Of a stretch of 64,000 nt of DNA, positions 36,291-48,145 are shown one piece after another. A program made the translations under genes and the position numbers. The notes under the pieces were generated by a model. The model was given only the letters and a program-made list of their open reading frames with translations. It was not told where the DNA came from and made no database searches. This DNA comes from Scolanthus callimorphus (taxonomy: Eukaryota > Cnidaria > Anthozoa > Actiniaria > Edwardsiidae), in assembly GCA_033964015.1 (NCBI GenBank), contig CM066922.1:20942507-21006506 (forward strand). Reading direction: 5' to 3'. Numbering within the stretch: the stretch's first letter is position 1; every line of letters starts with the position of its first letter.

Positions 36291-36537
36291 TCCCCAGGGG
36301 GACTCCCCTATTTTTGGGCCGGGGTTGCTTGTCGAGAAATTTTACCCCTAAATGGTACCAACAAGTGTAGTGATATTGATAAAACCATTGTTACTTGGTT
36401 TGCGAGAACAGCCCCTAAGAGGTACCTATATTGGAAAAATTTCAAGTTTTCAAATTTTACCCAGTAAAAGGTACCAGAGGTTTGATTTTATCCCCTAAAA
36501 GGTACGACAAGCACCCCCACCCCAAAATAGAGGGATG
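36291..36537. mobile_element. TIR element of the CCCCTAAAAGGTACC family
   Basis: The left CCCCTATTTTTGGGCCGGGG and right CCCCACCCCAAAATAGAGGG ends are inverted, and CTAAAAGGTACC motifs lie inside. Confidence 0.65.
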
Positions 36538-36659
36538 TTGTTTTGTGTTTATGGAAAATAAATTATGGAAATAAATGTTAATTGACAATGAATTCCTGTA
36601 GAGATGTGCATACATCAATTTAATATGGATAATGGTTAAATGTATAAGGTATAACCCTA

Positions 36660-36935
36660 GGTGGGAACTCCCATATTTTTTAGTTGGGACGATCCTCACA
36701 TTTTAAGGGATTAAAATCAAGAATGTTTTTCTCTTTTAGGGGTGACCTTGATCTGCAATAAGGGAGATTGGTATCTTTTAGGGCTCTAACAAAGAGGCAA
36801 ACCTTCAAGAACTTGCTGACAAGATGAAAAAAAATTAGAAAAAATCAAAGGCAGCATTTTAATCACAGATGGAAATTTCTTGATGTGTATCTTTTAGGGT
36901 AAAAAAAATTCCCAAGAGAGTCCCCCTGGGGGCAT
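36660..36935. mobile_element. TIR-type element of the CTTTTAGGG family, opposite interior strand
   Basis: Starts GGGAACTCCCATATTTTTTA then GACGATCCTC. Inside are ATCTTTTAGGG motifs, the complement of CCCTAAAAGAT, and it ends near GAGTCCCCCTGGGG. Confidence 0.55.
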
Positions 36936-38339
36936 AGCCTCTTACACAGCCACTTCTTCTGGCTGTGTTGGAGGCTAGATTAGACAATGGTCCATGGGTT
37001 ATCAACACCATCATCAGAGAAAGAAGGCAGAAATGAAGAACTGCAAGATGTTTTATTTACTGGGGCAGAAAACGGAACCTGTTCTGCAAAATATCTGTTT
37101 TGGAGCCACGTCCTTAGCTGACTAGGACAAGAAGGTTGCAGGAAACAAATCAAACAATTTTCTGTTTGGAAAATTGTTTTAGAGTTTTCAGGAGAACATT
37201 TCTGTGCTGTTCCAGCTTTGCTGGGAAAATGTTGATGGTTCTACAACCCTGGGGGTACTTCACCCAAAATTGGGTAAAGGTATTCCACTCGAGCTCGCAA
37301 TATGTAACCCTGTTTAGGTCAGAAAAAAACACAAATTTTTTGTACCCTTTTTATGACAAAAAACACGAAATATCAGAAAATGAAAACCCTTGCCATGACA
37401 TGACAGGGACAGCCCCCCTACATCTCGTCAAGTTTTCATACATTTTCACTAAACTCAGCCCCCACCCCCCACTGCCATTCAATCTTACTAATAAGACCCG
37501 CCACCCCCTCCCACTTTGAAAACTGTTCCGCCGCCCTGCATGAAAGTCGAAATTTTGAAAAATCGATACCTTGTTTATGACCCCAGACTCGAAAATCCGG
37601 AAAATGTATGACCAGAAGCACAAAAACTCAGCGAATCATCCCCGTATAGTCAATAAATGGGTCTCCACCCCGGTTCTACAAACAAAGTAAATAATCCTGG
37701 ATTAAACTATTACACTCACCACAAACCGGCGTTTGCACACTGCTCTCTCTATCTATGGGATCTATGCAGCCAAGAAATCAAGCTTCATATCCAACTTGAA
37801 GCAGTTCCAACGCTCTCGCGTATCATAACTTTTCCCTTCAGAATGTTAACTGAGCATAGAATAATACACATTTAGCGGGATATAAAAGCGCCTTGAAAGA
37901 AGTACATTTTCATTGAGAACAAGAGAGTCCTCATGACCTGGTCTGACCACCACTGGCAGCATGCAGCTGTCATCTGTCACGCTTTGCACGTCGGCTTTTT
38001 TAGGTCACATGATAGCACAGGCTTCCCAGCGCAAATGCTGATATTTAAATGCTGATTTGTAAGAAGTGCGGCGGTAAAACTGTGTAAAAGCAACCTGTGT
38101 ACTTGTTCACGAGTTGGAGCACAAAATTTTTCGGATAATTGTTTTTTTTGGGCGCGCGCGAGGCAAAAACTCGCAGGCTTAAAACGAATCATGATGAAAT
38201 AAGAACTGAACACAAACTAGGTGTCCTCTGGTTCTTACCCGGGTTTACAGTATTTAAAAAACGAGAAAGTTTTGCATGGGAACATTTCGAGAAAGAATGA
38301 ATTTTAATTGAAGAATTTTGAAGCAGAAAGGAGCATAAT
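36936..38339. other. non-coding, no gene seen
   Basis: Contains short frames without coding character, and a near-palindromic GGGGGTCAGATA-free, C-rich stretch at 37440-37510. No gene, RNA or mobile element could be delimited. Confidence 0.35.
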
Positions 38340-39155
38340 GTATCAGTCAATTCCAGCGACGACCATGCCCCCCCCGGGACACCGTGGGGCATTTGCACAC
38401 CACTGGGTTCCCTGGGGTGGGGAATTTGGAAAATTTTGCTGGCCCCGGGGTCGGGATTTGTTTTTCTCCAGGGGAGGGGAGGTGGGGAATTTTGGTTCTC
38501 TTTCACAATCTTTTAGCGCGTTGAGTTTTGCGGAACTAGAACACCAGCTCACTTCCCTGACCAGTTATAACTATCAATTGGCGTTACAATGTCCCAGTTA
38601 CAGAAAATAACGTCACACAAAATATAATGCCAAGCATGGCCCGTATACACCACTCTAGTTTTGAGATTGAGCGATGCCGGGGACGACAAATGAATGGAGT
38701 TTGTAGCCAAATGGCTACAACCGAGAATGGCCGAGAGAAATTAGTGGAGACGTTTGTTGTATGTCACTACTATATTGCAATACCTTAGTAGAAGAAGAAT
38801 TTCAATTACGACTTGAGACTGACAGATTTGTTTACTTGTATTTTGTCTCGTTTCAGAGAGGAGAAATCTAAAAATATAGTTTAAAAACGAATTATAAATG
38901 CTCGGACAGAATAAATGGAGTTGAAGTTCTGAGCGGGAATATTTTGTAGGGAAGCTTTACGCAGTGTCGATGGAATCTTTGTCTTTTTCTGGTCCCGGGG
39001 GAGGGGCATTTGTCCAATTTTTGTCTTCCCCGCCGTGGGGTATTTTACACTTTTCCAGCCCCCGGGGTGGGGAATTTTACTTTTAATTTTAGAAATGACC
39101 AAAATCCCGGGGGTTGCCCGGGGGGGGCATGGTCGTCGCTGGAATTGACTGATAC
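38340..39155. mobile_element. 816-bp TIR element with 5-bp target duplication ATAAT
   Basis: The left end GTATCAGTCAATTCCAGCGA is exactly mirrored by TCGCTGGAATTGACTGATAC on the right, with the TIR continuing through CGACCATGCCCCCC (about 35 bases). ATAAT is duplicated at 38335-38339 and 39156-39160. The subterminal regions repeat GGGGTGGGGAATTT-type motifs. No transposase. The superfamily is not assigned. Confidence 0.9.
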
Positions 39156-39160
39156 ATAAT

Positions 39161-39798
39161 TTGAAGATTAAATGAATCAAGCACTGCTAGTAATAATGTG
39201 CCACCCATATAAAGAATATACCCATATGTTATATGAAGGCTGTCGTTTGCAGCTCAAATCTAGGTGGTCTTTTTGATATATATCGTTTAATTTCTCTTGT
39301 GGTAATGGGCGGTCAAATCTGAGGAAAGATGTTTGTTCTTACTACACTGCATCGCGGCCGCGCCGCGAGGCTATCAGTCACTAGGCAAAATACGTCTGAC
39401 ACTGTCTGGCAACCCTGCATTCTGACCTACATTTCTAAAACTCATGTGCCTCTGGCTCTGATTGACAGTGTAATAAATAACATCATGCCAAACACGCGCC
39501 AACAAGTACGTGGAAGTAATACGTGCATCTAGGTAACTATAAATGGAATAAATGTCGCTTAAATGTTGAAAAAATTGGTTGAGTAAGATAATAACGTGCC
39601 TTTGCCAGACAGAGTTGCTTCTGTTAATGACCTTTTGAATTTGGGGAATGCGAGAAGGACGGCGAGTTTAAAAAGAATCATTAGCCTTTTCTAACGGCGC
39701 TCAAATGGTCCTTGGAGAGCACAGTGCAACTTGCGACCATACGCGTTTTTTACTGTGCGAGACTGTACTCACTTAGAAACTTTCGAACAATTTTTGAC
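39161..39798. other. non-coding, no gene seen
   Basis: Only short frames. No delimited repeat was seen. Confidence 0.4.
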
Positions 39799-40045
39799 AT
39801 GAAACTCTGAGCTTTCAAGCCCCAAAACATTCAAAATCCGAGATTTTTGACATTTTTTTTTTATATGTAGATATATATATATATAGATTTAAAGTAGCTT
39901 CCCGCCTCGATTAGCTTTTGAGCTATTTTGCGGGTTCAGCTTTCAAAATGTATTTAAGTTTATTGTGTAATAAAGTGTTGTTGTTGTTGTTGAAACTCTG
40001 AGCTTTCGAGCTCCGAAACATTAAAAAATCCGAGATTTGTGAGCC
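39799..40045. repeat. direct repeat around a retroelement-like 3' end
   Basis: GAAACTCTGAGCTTTC plus about 40 following bases occurs at 39799 and 39989. Between them is a stretch ending AATAAAGTGTTGTTGTTGTTG, like a LINE or SINE 3' terminus. The direct repeats are too long for a normal target duplication, so a local tandem duplication is also possible. Confidence 0.5.
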
Positions 40046-41427
40046 TCACATTTTTACAAGGACCATACAGTGGCTAGCCTTCTAGGTGTAACCTTTGTTT
40101 GGCGTAAAATTGAAAGACTGCATTGCGTCTATAATTCTACAAGAACCATCCTAACCCCTTGTCCTGGTCTCCTAAACCCAACGGAATTGATGTTACTCCA
40201 CAGTAACAGCATCTATAGGGGCTGTGTCGTGGTTGTTTTAACAATAAAATGAATAAAATTGTACTTCAAATACTTTTGGTCCACTCAAACAGCCCAGAAT
40301 CCTATATCACACTTCAGCATAGCGCAAGAAAAAAAAATTGAAATGTGCATTCTCACGTGCATTACGGCTGATTTACACGCTGCTTTGTCGGGCCGACTTT
40401 ACTTTGAGTCGCGACGTATTTGAATCAGTGCCCTAAGAAAAATCGCCGGCAACAAGATATCAAAAACGTCAATTCCATCCACTCGATGACATACGAAAAT
40501 ACTACAAATTTGTAGTTATCCGGCAGACCTAGACTAGAGGATTATTTGCTGATTTCTTGTGAATTGCCGTTAGTTGACAAATTTTAGGAATTGTCGGTTC
40601 TCTTTAATCCGGCCGAAGCGTTAGAACGTCGTGGAGATTTCTTTAGACTGTTATCGCTTTCCATTTTCCCTGAACGTTTTTTCTCGAAGTTATAATGCCC
40701 TAAACCAGGGAAATGTCGCCTATGAGCACGGACCATCGTGTGAGAAAACAAGCTTATTTATTCTCTTGCTATTCCCCCTCCCTCACATTTCCCTGGCCGA
40801 GCTGAACGCCCCTTTAGTCTACGAATGTAAATTTTAAGAGTTCTGTTTTGCTGTGACAAGCGATTCAATATTCACACGCGCCGAATGCAATGAGCCGTGT
40901 CATTAGGTGTCGACAAGCTATGATCACACTGGGAATTTAGCATTCGTAGTGGCCGTTCAGCTCCCAACTACGAGAATTTAATAAGAAAAGTTTTAAGAAG
41001 CACTCATTCTTGGTCATTAAATATATATATTGATAGTAGCATCATTTTTCAGCCTAAAATGTAAATCATGTTGATTTCATGTCATACTTTAAAATCTGTA
41101 CGGGTTGTCTGTTGAAAATTATTTTCAATAGCTCACAACTTCCAGATTTTATACCATATAACTTCTCTTGTGAAGGATCTTTTTTACTCTTTTTATTGTT
41201 TTCAAATGTTCTATTATATATTTGATATTTGCGCTATATATTTGTGTTACATTCAAAAGAGAACTCAAATGGTCCTTTGCGGACATCCGTTTTTTCTCTG
41301 CTGTGAAACCAAAAACCTCCTTGGCGAAAACGAAGCTAACAGCGAGCACTTAATTTGCAATCAACTTTTATCCTTTTGCGAGCACTACCATTGGCGGGTA
41401 ATCATATTTCTCCCATTATCATTACGC
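40046..41427. other. non-coding, no gene seen
   Basis: AT-rich sequence. Frames are short and not supported by splice signals. Confidence 0.4.
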
Positions 41428-41612
41428 GACTTAGCCTCCTCCGCGTTGGCTCAGTTTCCAGCCTTGGCAGTTGAAGGTGAGCCCGCGCTCCTTTCCGTGA
41501 CAAAAAGAGGGGGTGGTGCCTAGTCTTCTCGCGCGTTTTCGCCCCAACACAGCAACCGCGCGTTGTTTTCTTCTTGTTTTGAGCCGAGATATGCCTGCGG
41601 AGGAAGCTATAT
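41428..41612. mobile_element. MITE with AGCCTCCTCCG ends
   Basis: AGCCTCCTCCGCGTTGGC at the left is mirrored by CTGCGGAGGAAGCT at the right. A second member is at 44078-44252. The interior contains a CGCGCGTTTTCGCCCCA motif shared, in complement, by both copies. Confidence 0.6.
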
Positions 41613-42054
41613 ACGCGACTAGCAATCAAAGCACAGCAAAATAATCTTTCCGCGAGTTGCCAGCACATGAGATTTTTGATGGACCATTTAGGAGGCCTTA
41701 CAAAGGTATCACGCTGTGGCCATAATGTGAAATTTGCCGCTATAACCTATTTCAGAAAAGGTTGCATCGTCACAACAGTGTCTGTTATACCCGCGAGGCG
41801 TGTGCCATTGCAAATAAGTGTGCCACTGAAACAGAATCATGGACACTCGTTTTCAGGAAAAGGCCATACTTATCACACGCTTATGCCAAATGATTAGATA
41901 CAATACACCGTTCGCAAAATTTTGCTCTTCTTGGCCTCTCTCATGACGCATCGCGCGGCAGTTTTCTGGAATAGGTGTATATACTAGACTCAGGGGCTGA
42001 GTCCCTGCTAGACTATAATATATATAAATAATGAATCAATCAATTTCGACCAGA

Positions 42055-43137
42055 TCAATTAAATACCGACTCAATCCCGACCGGTGTCGGTTGATGTCGT
42101 GGAATCCGAAGATACCGACATTGTCTGAGTACTTTGAAGCTATTGTCATCCTCGTCTTCATCTTTTTCGTACAAGGCATCACCGACAACATTGAAACTCG
42201 GATGGAACAACATTGGATTAATATTGGAGTGATGTCGGACAAATCGCTCACTCATCGGGGGAGGAACGGGGACACTAAATTTCACGCCTGGCCTAATTTG
42301 GTTCGGGTATGATTCGGGCCGGCGAAATCGCGGCGAATCTGGCCGAATGCGCTCCGACGTGCACTCGGGATTGCTCTCGTGACTTCTTGACATCAATTCC
42401 TCTACATTCGATGTTTCATGATCTTTATCATTGGAAATATTATTGTTATTGTGGTGAAAATGTCTTCGAGATGAAGTCGGAGAAGTCTTCTTTGCTAACG
42501 CATTTGAAAAGGCACATATGTTATCATATTTGTGCTGATTAAACTCCTTGTTTCCGCCTGAATTCCGCCTCGCCCACCACAATTTCCCTAAGTGTGGGCT
42601 TGTACCTTTACGCTCCTGTTTTATTTCCTGTGAACAATGTTTTTCTTGTAGCAGCTTTTTTGGCCTTTCCTGCCTTTCTAACAGGGAAAAACTCCGTCTC
42701 ACAATCCTACGTTTCTCTTCACTAGGATCATGCGGCGTTTCTTTGAAGCTTTTCGCGCGAAAAAGTCTGTTTGAAGAACGAGGCATTTCTTTTAGCATTT
42801 CTCTCTTCGTCGTTGAAAAATCAATAGCTGGTAAACGCATCCCGTTTAGAGAAGGTCGATATTCACTCCCGGCTTCTGAAATGGTGGACATTTGTGACTC
42901 AGGTCGAGTGTGTTCATTCTCTCGATGCTCAAGCTTGAAAAGCTCGATTTCGCTTTCTATTTGAGCGAGGGAATGATGTTTTTCGTGGTCCAGATTATGG
43001 ATAGTCTTGTCGAGGCATTTTTCTTGTCTTGTAAGCGCGTTGACGACGGAGCTACCATATAAAACCTGTCTTGAAATAGAGCTTCGTTTGCAGATTTTCT
43101 GGATGTAGTTTTTCTTCGAAGTCGATATGCGACTCAT
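42055..43137 (-). CDS. uncharacterised intronless gene, 360-residue charged protein
   Basis: A long single frame from ATG at 43137 to the TAA at 42055-42057, far longer than chance frames nearby. The protein is rich in Ser, Arg, Glu and Asn. It has a basic N-terminus (SRISTSKKNYIQKICKRSS), a heptad-like helix (HSLAQIESEIELFKLEHREN) that could be a short coiled coil, several RRSFS/KSF-type possible phosphorylation motifs, a HHNNNNISND tract, a proline-rich stretch (KFSVPVPPPMSERF) and an acidic patch (EKDEDEDDN). No signal peptide or membrane span. I recognise no domain. It could be a lineage-specific regulatory or scaffold protein, an expressed retrocopy, or one exon of a larger gene. No splice sites are needed to keep the frame. 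Confidence 0.65.
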   Translation of the reverse strand: MSRISTSKKNYIQKICKRSSISRQVLYGSSVVNALTRQEKCLDKTIHNLDHEKHHSLAQIESEIELFKLEHRENEHTRPESQMSTISEAGSEYRPSLNGMRLPAIDFSTTKREMLKEMPRSSNRLFRAKSFKETPHDPSEEKRRIVRRSFSLLERQERPKKLLQEKHCSQEIKQERKGTSPHLGKLWWARRNSGGNKEFNQHKYDNICAFSNALAKKTSPTSSRRHFHHNNNNISNDKDHETSNVEELMSRSHESNPECTSERIRPDSPRFRRPESYPNQIRPGVKFSVPVPPPMSERFVRHHSNINPMLFHPSFNVVGDALYEKDEDEDDNSFKVLRQCRYLRIPRHQPTPVGIESVFN

Positions 43138-44077
43138 GACGTCTTGATAGTTTTATCGTCTTTTGAGTTTTAGAATTCACTAAGCTGAATTCCTCCAGCA
43201 ACAAACTCACAACCGGCTTTAACAACTCGGCTTTACGAAAGAAAGACCGGTTGTCTTAGTTGCGGTTGCGCTCTCAATTTCAAGATGACTGTAATAATTG
43301 TATCTCTTATCTCTATCACGCTTCTCAAAAAGGGCTCAAAACCTCCATCCGCAACTTGGTAAACTTGATGTTGAAATTTTGCCGCTTTCTCTGGAAGCTG
43401 TTACTCCGAAATGGGTTTAAAGCTTTGAAGAGGAGCTAAGAGGGGATTATTCTCTCGACTAGTCAGCTTTAGAAGTTCCCCTGCTAAACACTTGACGCTT
43501 TTATAGTTTGTCAGCATGTATCTGAGGTTATATCCCTGTCTTTTGTCGGCAGATGTATAAAATTTCAGGATTCTTTTTCAAGTGCACTCTTGACATCTAG
43601 GACGTCATGCTTTAAATAAGTGCGCTGAGCGCAGAAAAAATCATGCGTTATATCACACCTCAGGTCTTGTTTCTCCTCATGAATTAGCAGTTTTTGAAAA
43701 CCTGTAAACAACCATATCGACGTACAAAACAAGCGGACGTGAGCGTCAAAGTCTTAGTGACTTGTAGGGGATGGGGTGGGCTAGCGCGCAACCGAGATGC
43801 TCCTGCTAACGTGAACCACATATTTCAGAACCATGGGATAATTTACCTTTCGCAATCGTAATAGGAGTTTAATGGGGACGTGAACCCAGACGAAAAAAGC
43901 CGTGACGAAACATACTGAATACGTCGTCGGGATAAAGGTTGAATTTCTTTTCAGCCTTTTGCTTGTCTAGTGTTAAATATAGCGGATTTTAGACGAGTGT
44001 CGAAAACTAAACGAGTATAAATGCACTTAGCTAATCATAGCCTGACTTTCCGCCGTCCCAGTGAACTGTCGATCAAG
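43138..44077. other. upstream region of the 360-residue gene
   Basis: Probably holds its promoter, but no motif can be named. No other feature was seen. Confidence 0.3.
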
Positions 44078-44252
44078 CCTCCTCCGTGGCGGGCATCCCT
44101 TGGCTGAAATCTCGAAAACAAAGTACATGTACAAAGCGCGCGTGGGGCGAAAACGCGCGAAAAGACTAAGCCACAGGAAGCCCAAATCTTGCAAAATGCG
44201 AAAGAGCCGAAACACGCCACAAAAAGACGCCTGTGCGGCCGGAGGAGGGCTA
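44078..44252. mobile_element. MITE with AGCCTCCTCCG ends, second copy
   Basis: Left AAGCCTCCTCCGTGGCGGG and right GGCCGGAGGAGGGCT ends, with a GCGTGGGGCGAAAACGCGCG core like the copy at 41428-41612. Confidence 0.6.
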
Positions 44253-44535
44253 CTGTCGATCGTACCTCACTCGCAAAGTGACATTCCAGCTGACATTCGA
44301 GTAACGCGGGTTACAGCTGTTTCAGGTAACACGCGACCCAGCAGCGCGTTCAAAACATTTTTGATAGTTGGGTTTTTCTGTGAAATCAATCAAAGCGCGA
44401 CGTGTCTCGCAAGGGAAGCCAAACAAATGCACTGGACAAGGATTTGATTGGCTCACACTGATTGCATTGATGGACACGGTAGAAAACTCCAACTGCCAAA
44501 CTCCAAGAATCTGACAACGGCGAAGTCGCGTGTTA

Positions 44536-44745
44536 TGCCTGGTGCACACTTGCGACATAACGACATAAGAAAAATATCAAACGAACAAAATTTTAGTGGT
44601 TTCAAAACGTCGAAGTCCACAAAAAATAACATAAAATTGGTGAAGTAATCGAATGATAATCCATGGAAAATATTGATTATTTCAGTTATTTTCCCATGCT
44701 TTTATCGTTGCAACATAACGTCCTTATGTCTAGTGTGCACCGGGC
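44536..44745. mobile_element. MITE with CCTGGTGCACACT ends
   Basis: CCTGGTGCACACTTGCGACA with CGACATAAG at the left is mirrored by CTTATGTCTAGTGTGCACCGGG at the right. AT-rich interior of about 150 bases without coding capacity. Confidence 0.65.
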
Positions 44746-45774
44746 TATACCTGAAACAGAACTGAGTTTAGGCGAACCAAGAAAACAAGTCGCTGTGTTT
44801 CATGGTGTTTTTATTTGCATTCGGACTTTAAGCTTCTCTTTCATTTTCCAATGCATTTTTTACTATCCCGCACCCCCTTCAACCGGAATTGTTTGTAAGG
44901 GAACCCGTGTCCTGTCCGGTGTTTCCCTTCAGCTTTCCACGAAACAACAGACACATAAACACAGAAATAAATACATAATTGTAAGTACATATAAAAAATA
45001 CAGTAACAAGTTTTTGAGATGATGACAAGGTTATCTTTTTTCTCTCAAGTGTCAACTATGTAGATAACCAGATGTATACTTAGAAGCTTAAGGAATACTT
45101 AGATTTAGTAAACTTCAAGGGGATTAAAGGACTAAAACATTTAAAAAAATTGCTGAGTAACAGTGACAGAGGTATCACTGGTTTACCTCAAATGTGAATA
45201 TTTCTGAGCTCGAAAGCTCACAGAATTTCAATTACAAGGCTCGGAAAGCTCAAATTGCAAGTGGGCTGGGTCCCGCGAAGCTCAGATCGATTTTCAAAAA
45301 CTAGGAAATAAACGAAAATGCTCGGGCTCGGATCGGAGGCTTGGATTTTACTATTCCAAAAAACATCATGATCATAATCATCATCATGTGATCATCCAAA
45401 GTTCAGGTTTACACACCATCACAGAACCGTGTTTATAAGAACGCAACATACGAAAATGTAATTTTATGTTTGAGGGCAAAATATCTACAGGGGTCTTTAT
45501 GCACATTTGCATTTGAGCTATTAGCAGACCTAGGAACGTTTCATCTTGACAAACAATCCTTTGTGCATCATGAGGTTGTATCGTCTGGGGGTTAATTTAC
45601 AATTTTAGGCCAAGGTAAACACGCCAAACAACTGATTTATTTTCAAGCCGTTTTCGATCTCGTATCCCAACATGCATTGCGTGCGTACCACAGGGATACC
45701 GATACAGAGGTGAGATCATGATCAGCTGGATGCACTAGAGAATCCTCTCACCGGTGGGGTGCGCCGTGTACGCA
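44746..45774. other. non-coding, no gene seen
   Basis: Contains a degenerate repeat around 45200-45300 built from AGCTC-AAATT motifs. No gene. Confidence 0.35.
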
Positions 45775-45782
45775 GTCTATAG

Positions 45783-46513
45783 TAGGCACAGACAGATTCT
45801 GCTCAAAAATTCTTTAAAAGTTGCCGCAAAATACCCTCAAAAGTTGCTCAAATTCGAAAAAGTTGCAGTCACAGAATCAAAAAAGTTGCTCCCCAAAAAA
45901 GAGCATTTCTTCACGCTTGTCGCCTGATTTATTTAAAAAATGATAAAGAATCACTCAACTCAACATCTTCATAAGATCAGGCAATTATATTCTAAACACC
46001 ATATGACATAATTATACTAATCAATACGGTTGTTTAAAAAGAGACTCACTTGCCGCCATTCTGTTGGCTTAGTAAAAAAAAATGGGGAGTTTGTAGTATC
46101 AAACTCATACAATAATAGCTGCTGCTACTATTTTTGAAAAAAACGATAAGGAAGCCCTTTTAGGTTATGTCACCTCAGCCCCATTTTCTTTAGCAATTTG
46201 AATAGGGTCTTCCGCCATTTTGCTTCTGCTCTTCTGTATTTGGAATGTGATACCCAGCGAGACATCCATATCTTGAAGATACCTCTGAGCAGTGAGCACC
46301 CAAGGTGAAGAAAGTACTTTTTTGTTATCTTTTTAGCAAGATTTTTCATTCTGTGTTTGATTTGAAATGGCAAATGTATCACAAATTGCCATTTTGTTGT
46401 AAAAATTCAATAGGAAATAGCGGAAATGCGAAGAAGTTGCTCATAGTTGAAAAAAGTTGCTCAGAATTGAAAAAGTTGCTTAAAAGTTGCCGAGCAGAAT
46501 CTGTCTGTGCCTA
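45783..46513. mobile_element. 731-bp hAT-type non-autonomous element
   Basis: The ends TAGGCACAGACAGATTCTGC and GCAGAATCTGTCTGTGCCTA are perfect inverted repeats. GTCTATAG is duplicated at 45775-45782 and 46514-46521, the 8-bp signature of hAT transposons. The subterminal regions carry several AAAAGTTGCTC motifs on each side, likely transposase-binding repeats. No transposase is encoded. Confidence 0.9.
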
Positions 46514-46521
46514 GTCTATAG

Positions 46522-47444
46522 GCCTACAGGCAAGGGGCCTGCAATTTTTTTGGGGAACTTTGGTGCAAGTACTGACTGCATTCATGAACTTGGCCTGTAG
46601 ATTTGAAAAACCCTAGGTATGCCCCTAGTATGTACATGTTATTGCGTACCCTCCTGAATTGTAAAAAGTAGAGAGTTAGCATGCATCACCTCTGGAGGCA
46701 GCTACGCATGATTTGGTTTGAAACTTCAGCTCTTGTTGTAAATTAACTGGCAGGGACGGTAATATTTCTACACACTCACACGCCAAGAAAAGTGCGAGCC
46801 GCACGTATGAATTCCAATATAACACGTTTATATTTATTTGGCGAAATATTGTGGCCCAGCTAGGGTTATATATATAGATAACCTTACTTAGTCTAGTCAG
46901 AATTCCATTTCATCGCATTGTCAAGGTTAATAAGCGCACGACTAAACCTTGCATGAACCCACAGGTATACGTGAGTGTGCGGCAGATAGTTACTTTGATC
47001 TCAGCGTCTGCGGTGTTTTGTTGGCATGCAACTATATACACAAGTATGTAAAAACCGCGGCCTTTCTGAAACTATCATGGTTTCAGCGCGACTACGGGTT
47101 CATTTTCTGTGATTTTCATAATTCTGCGAATTCCCGCTATACATTTCAGAACGCCAAACTGCGTTTTGGCTTCCGTCAATCAAACCTTTTAAGACAAGCG
47201 CATGGATTTTTCGTTTGGAAAATTGGAAAATTTGGTTTTAATGCCTAGCTAATCCTTATTAGTTTAAAAACTTTCAAAGCCTGCGTGAAATCACCCAGAG
47301 CTGTTCACTTTTTTGATTGACGGAAGCCAAACCGTAGTTTGTTTCTTGGCGTGGAGTTCGCAGAATTATGCAAATTGTAGTAAGAACTGCCGAGAACACA
47401 AAACTTGCTTTACAAGATCAAACACAGACAGCCGTTGCGTTTGT
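46522..47444. other. non-coding, no gene seen
   Basis: Short frames only. Nothing is bounded by convincing splice sites. Confidence 0.4.
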
Positions 47445-48145
47445 GTCCCCCTCAGTTCCTGTAAGGCATGGCTCTGAAAGGTGGTGGCCCAAAACCTTAG
47501 GGGTGGTCTATCTTGAGCACATTTCACAATTTCAATACCAAACTTCACTCATGTTGTGGGGTACCAAGAAATAGCTAGGTTTTAGTGTTGTCTCCATGGC
47601 AACATGGAATGTGACCTTTGAACTCTGTGTTTTAAGATTTTCAGAAACCGTCCCTGAAAACGGGGAAAAGCTAGATTTTCTAAGCATGTCTAAACGAAAA
47701 CCTATTTAACTAATAGAAAGTGTTACAAATCCAACTGGAAATCATGTACACCAATTTAGATGGCAAAGTTATTGGAAGGTATCAAATTTCAAAATCCCCT
47801 TAAATATGGTTCCCGTTGAAAAAGTCACGATTTCCAGTTGGATCGGTAATACCTGCTCCGACTTTAATAACCTTACATTTAAACATCTTTAGGAACTCCA
47901 GTCTTTCTACGTTTTCAAAGGCAGTTTTTGGAAAATGCTTAAAAAATACAGAGTTCAAAGGTCACATTCCTCGTTGTCATGGAGACAAGACTCAAAACAT
48001 ACTTATTTCTTGGCCACTTACAAGCTGAACGATGTCTAATCTTGAAATTGTTAAAACTGATGAAGATAGACCACCCCCTAAGTTTTTAGGTCGGAGACTT
48101 TCGAGAGCCATGCCTTACCAGGAACTGAGCCGCCTTATTGTCCCT
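47445..48145. mobile_element. palindromic element of about 700 bp
   Basis: The left half (AGTTCCTGTAAGGCATGGCT, GGTGGTCTATCTT, GGCAACATGGAATGTGACCT) is repeated in reverse complement in the right half. The centre is near 47790, between two copies of ATTTCCAGTTGGAT in opposite orientation. The arms are diverged, so it is an old foldback or two opposed copies of one repeat. Confidence 0.6.
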
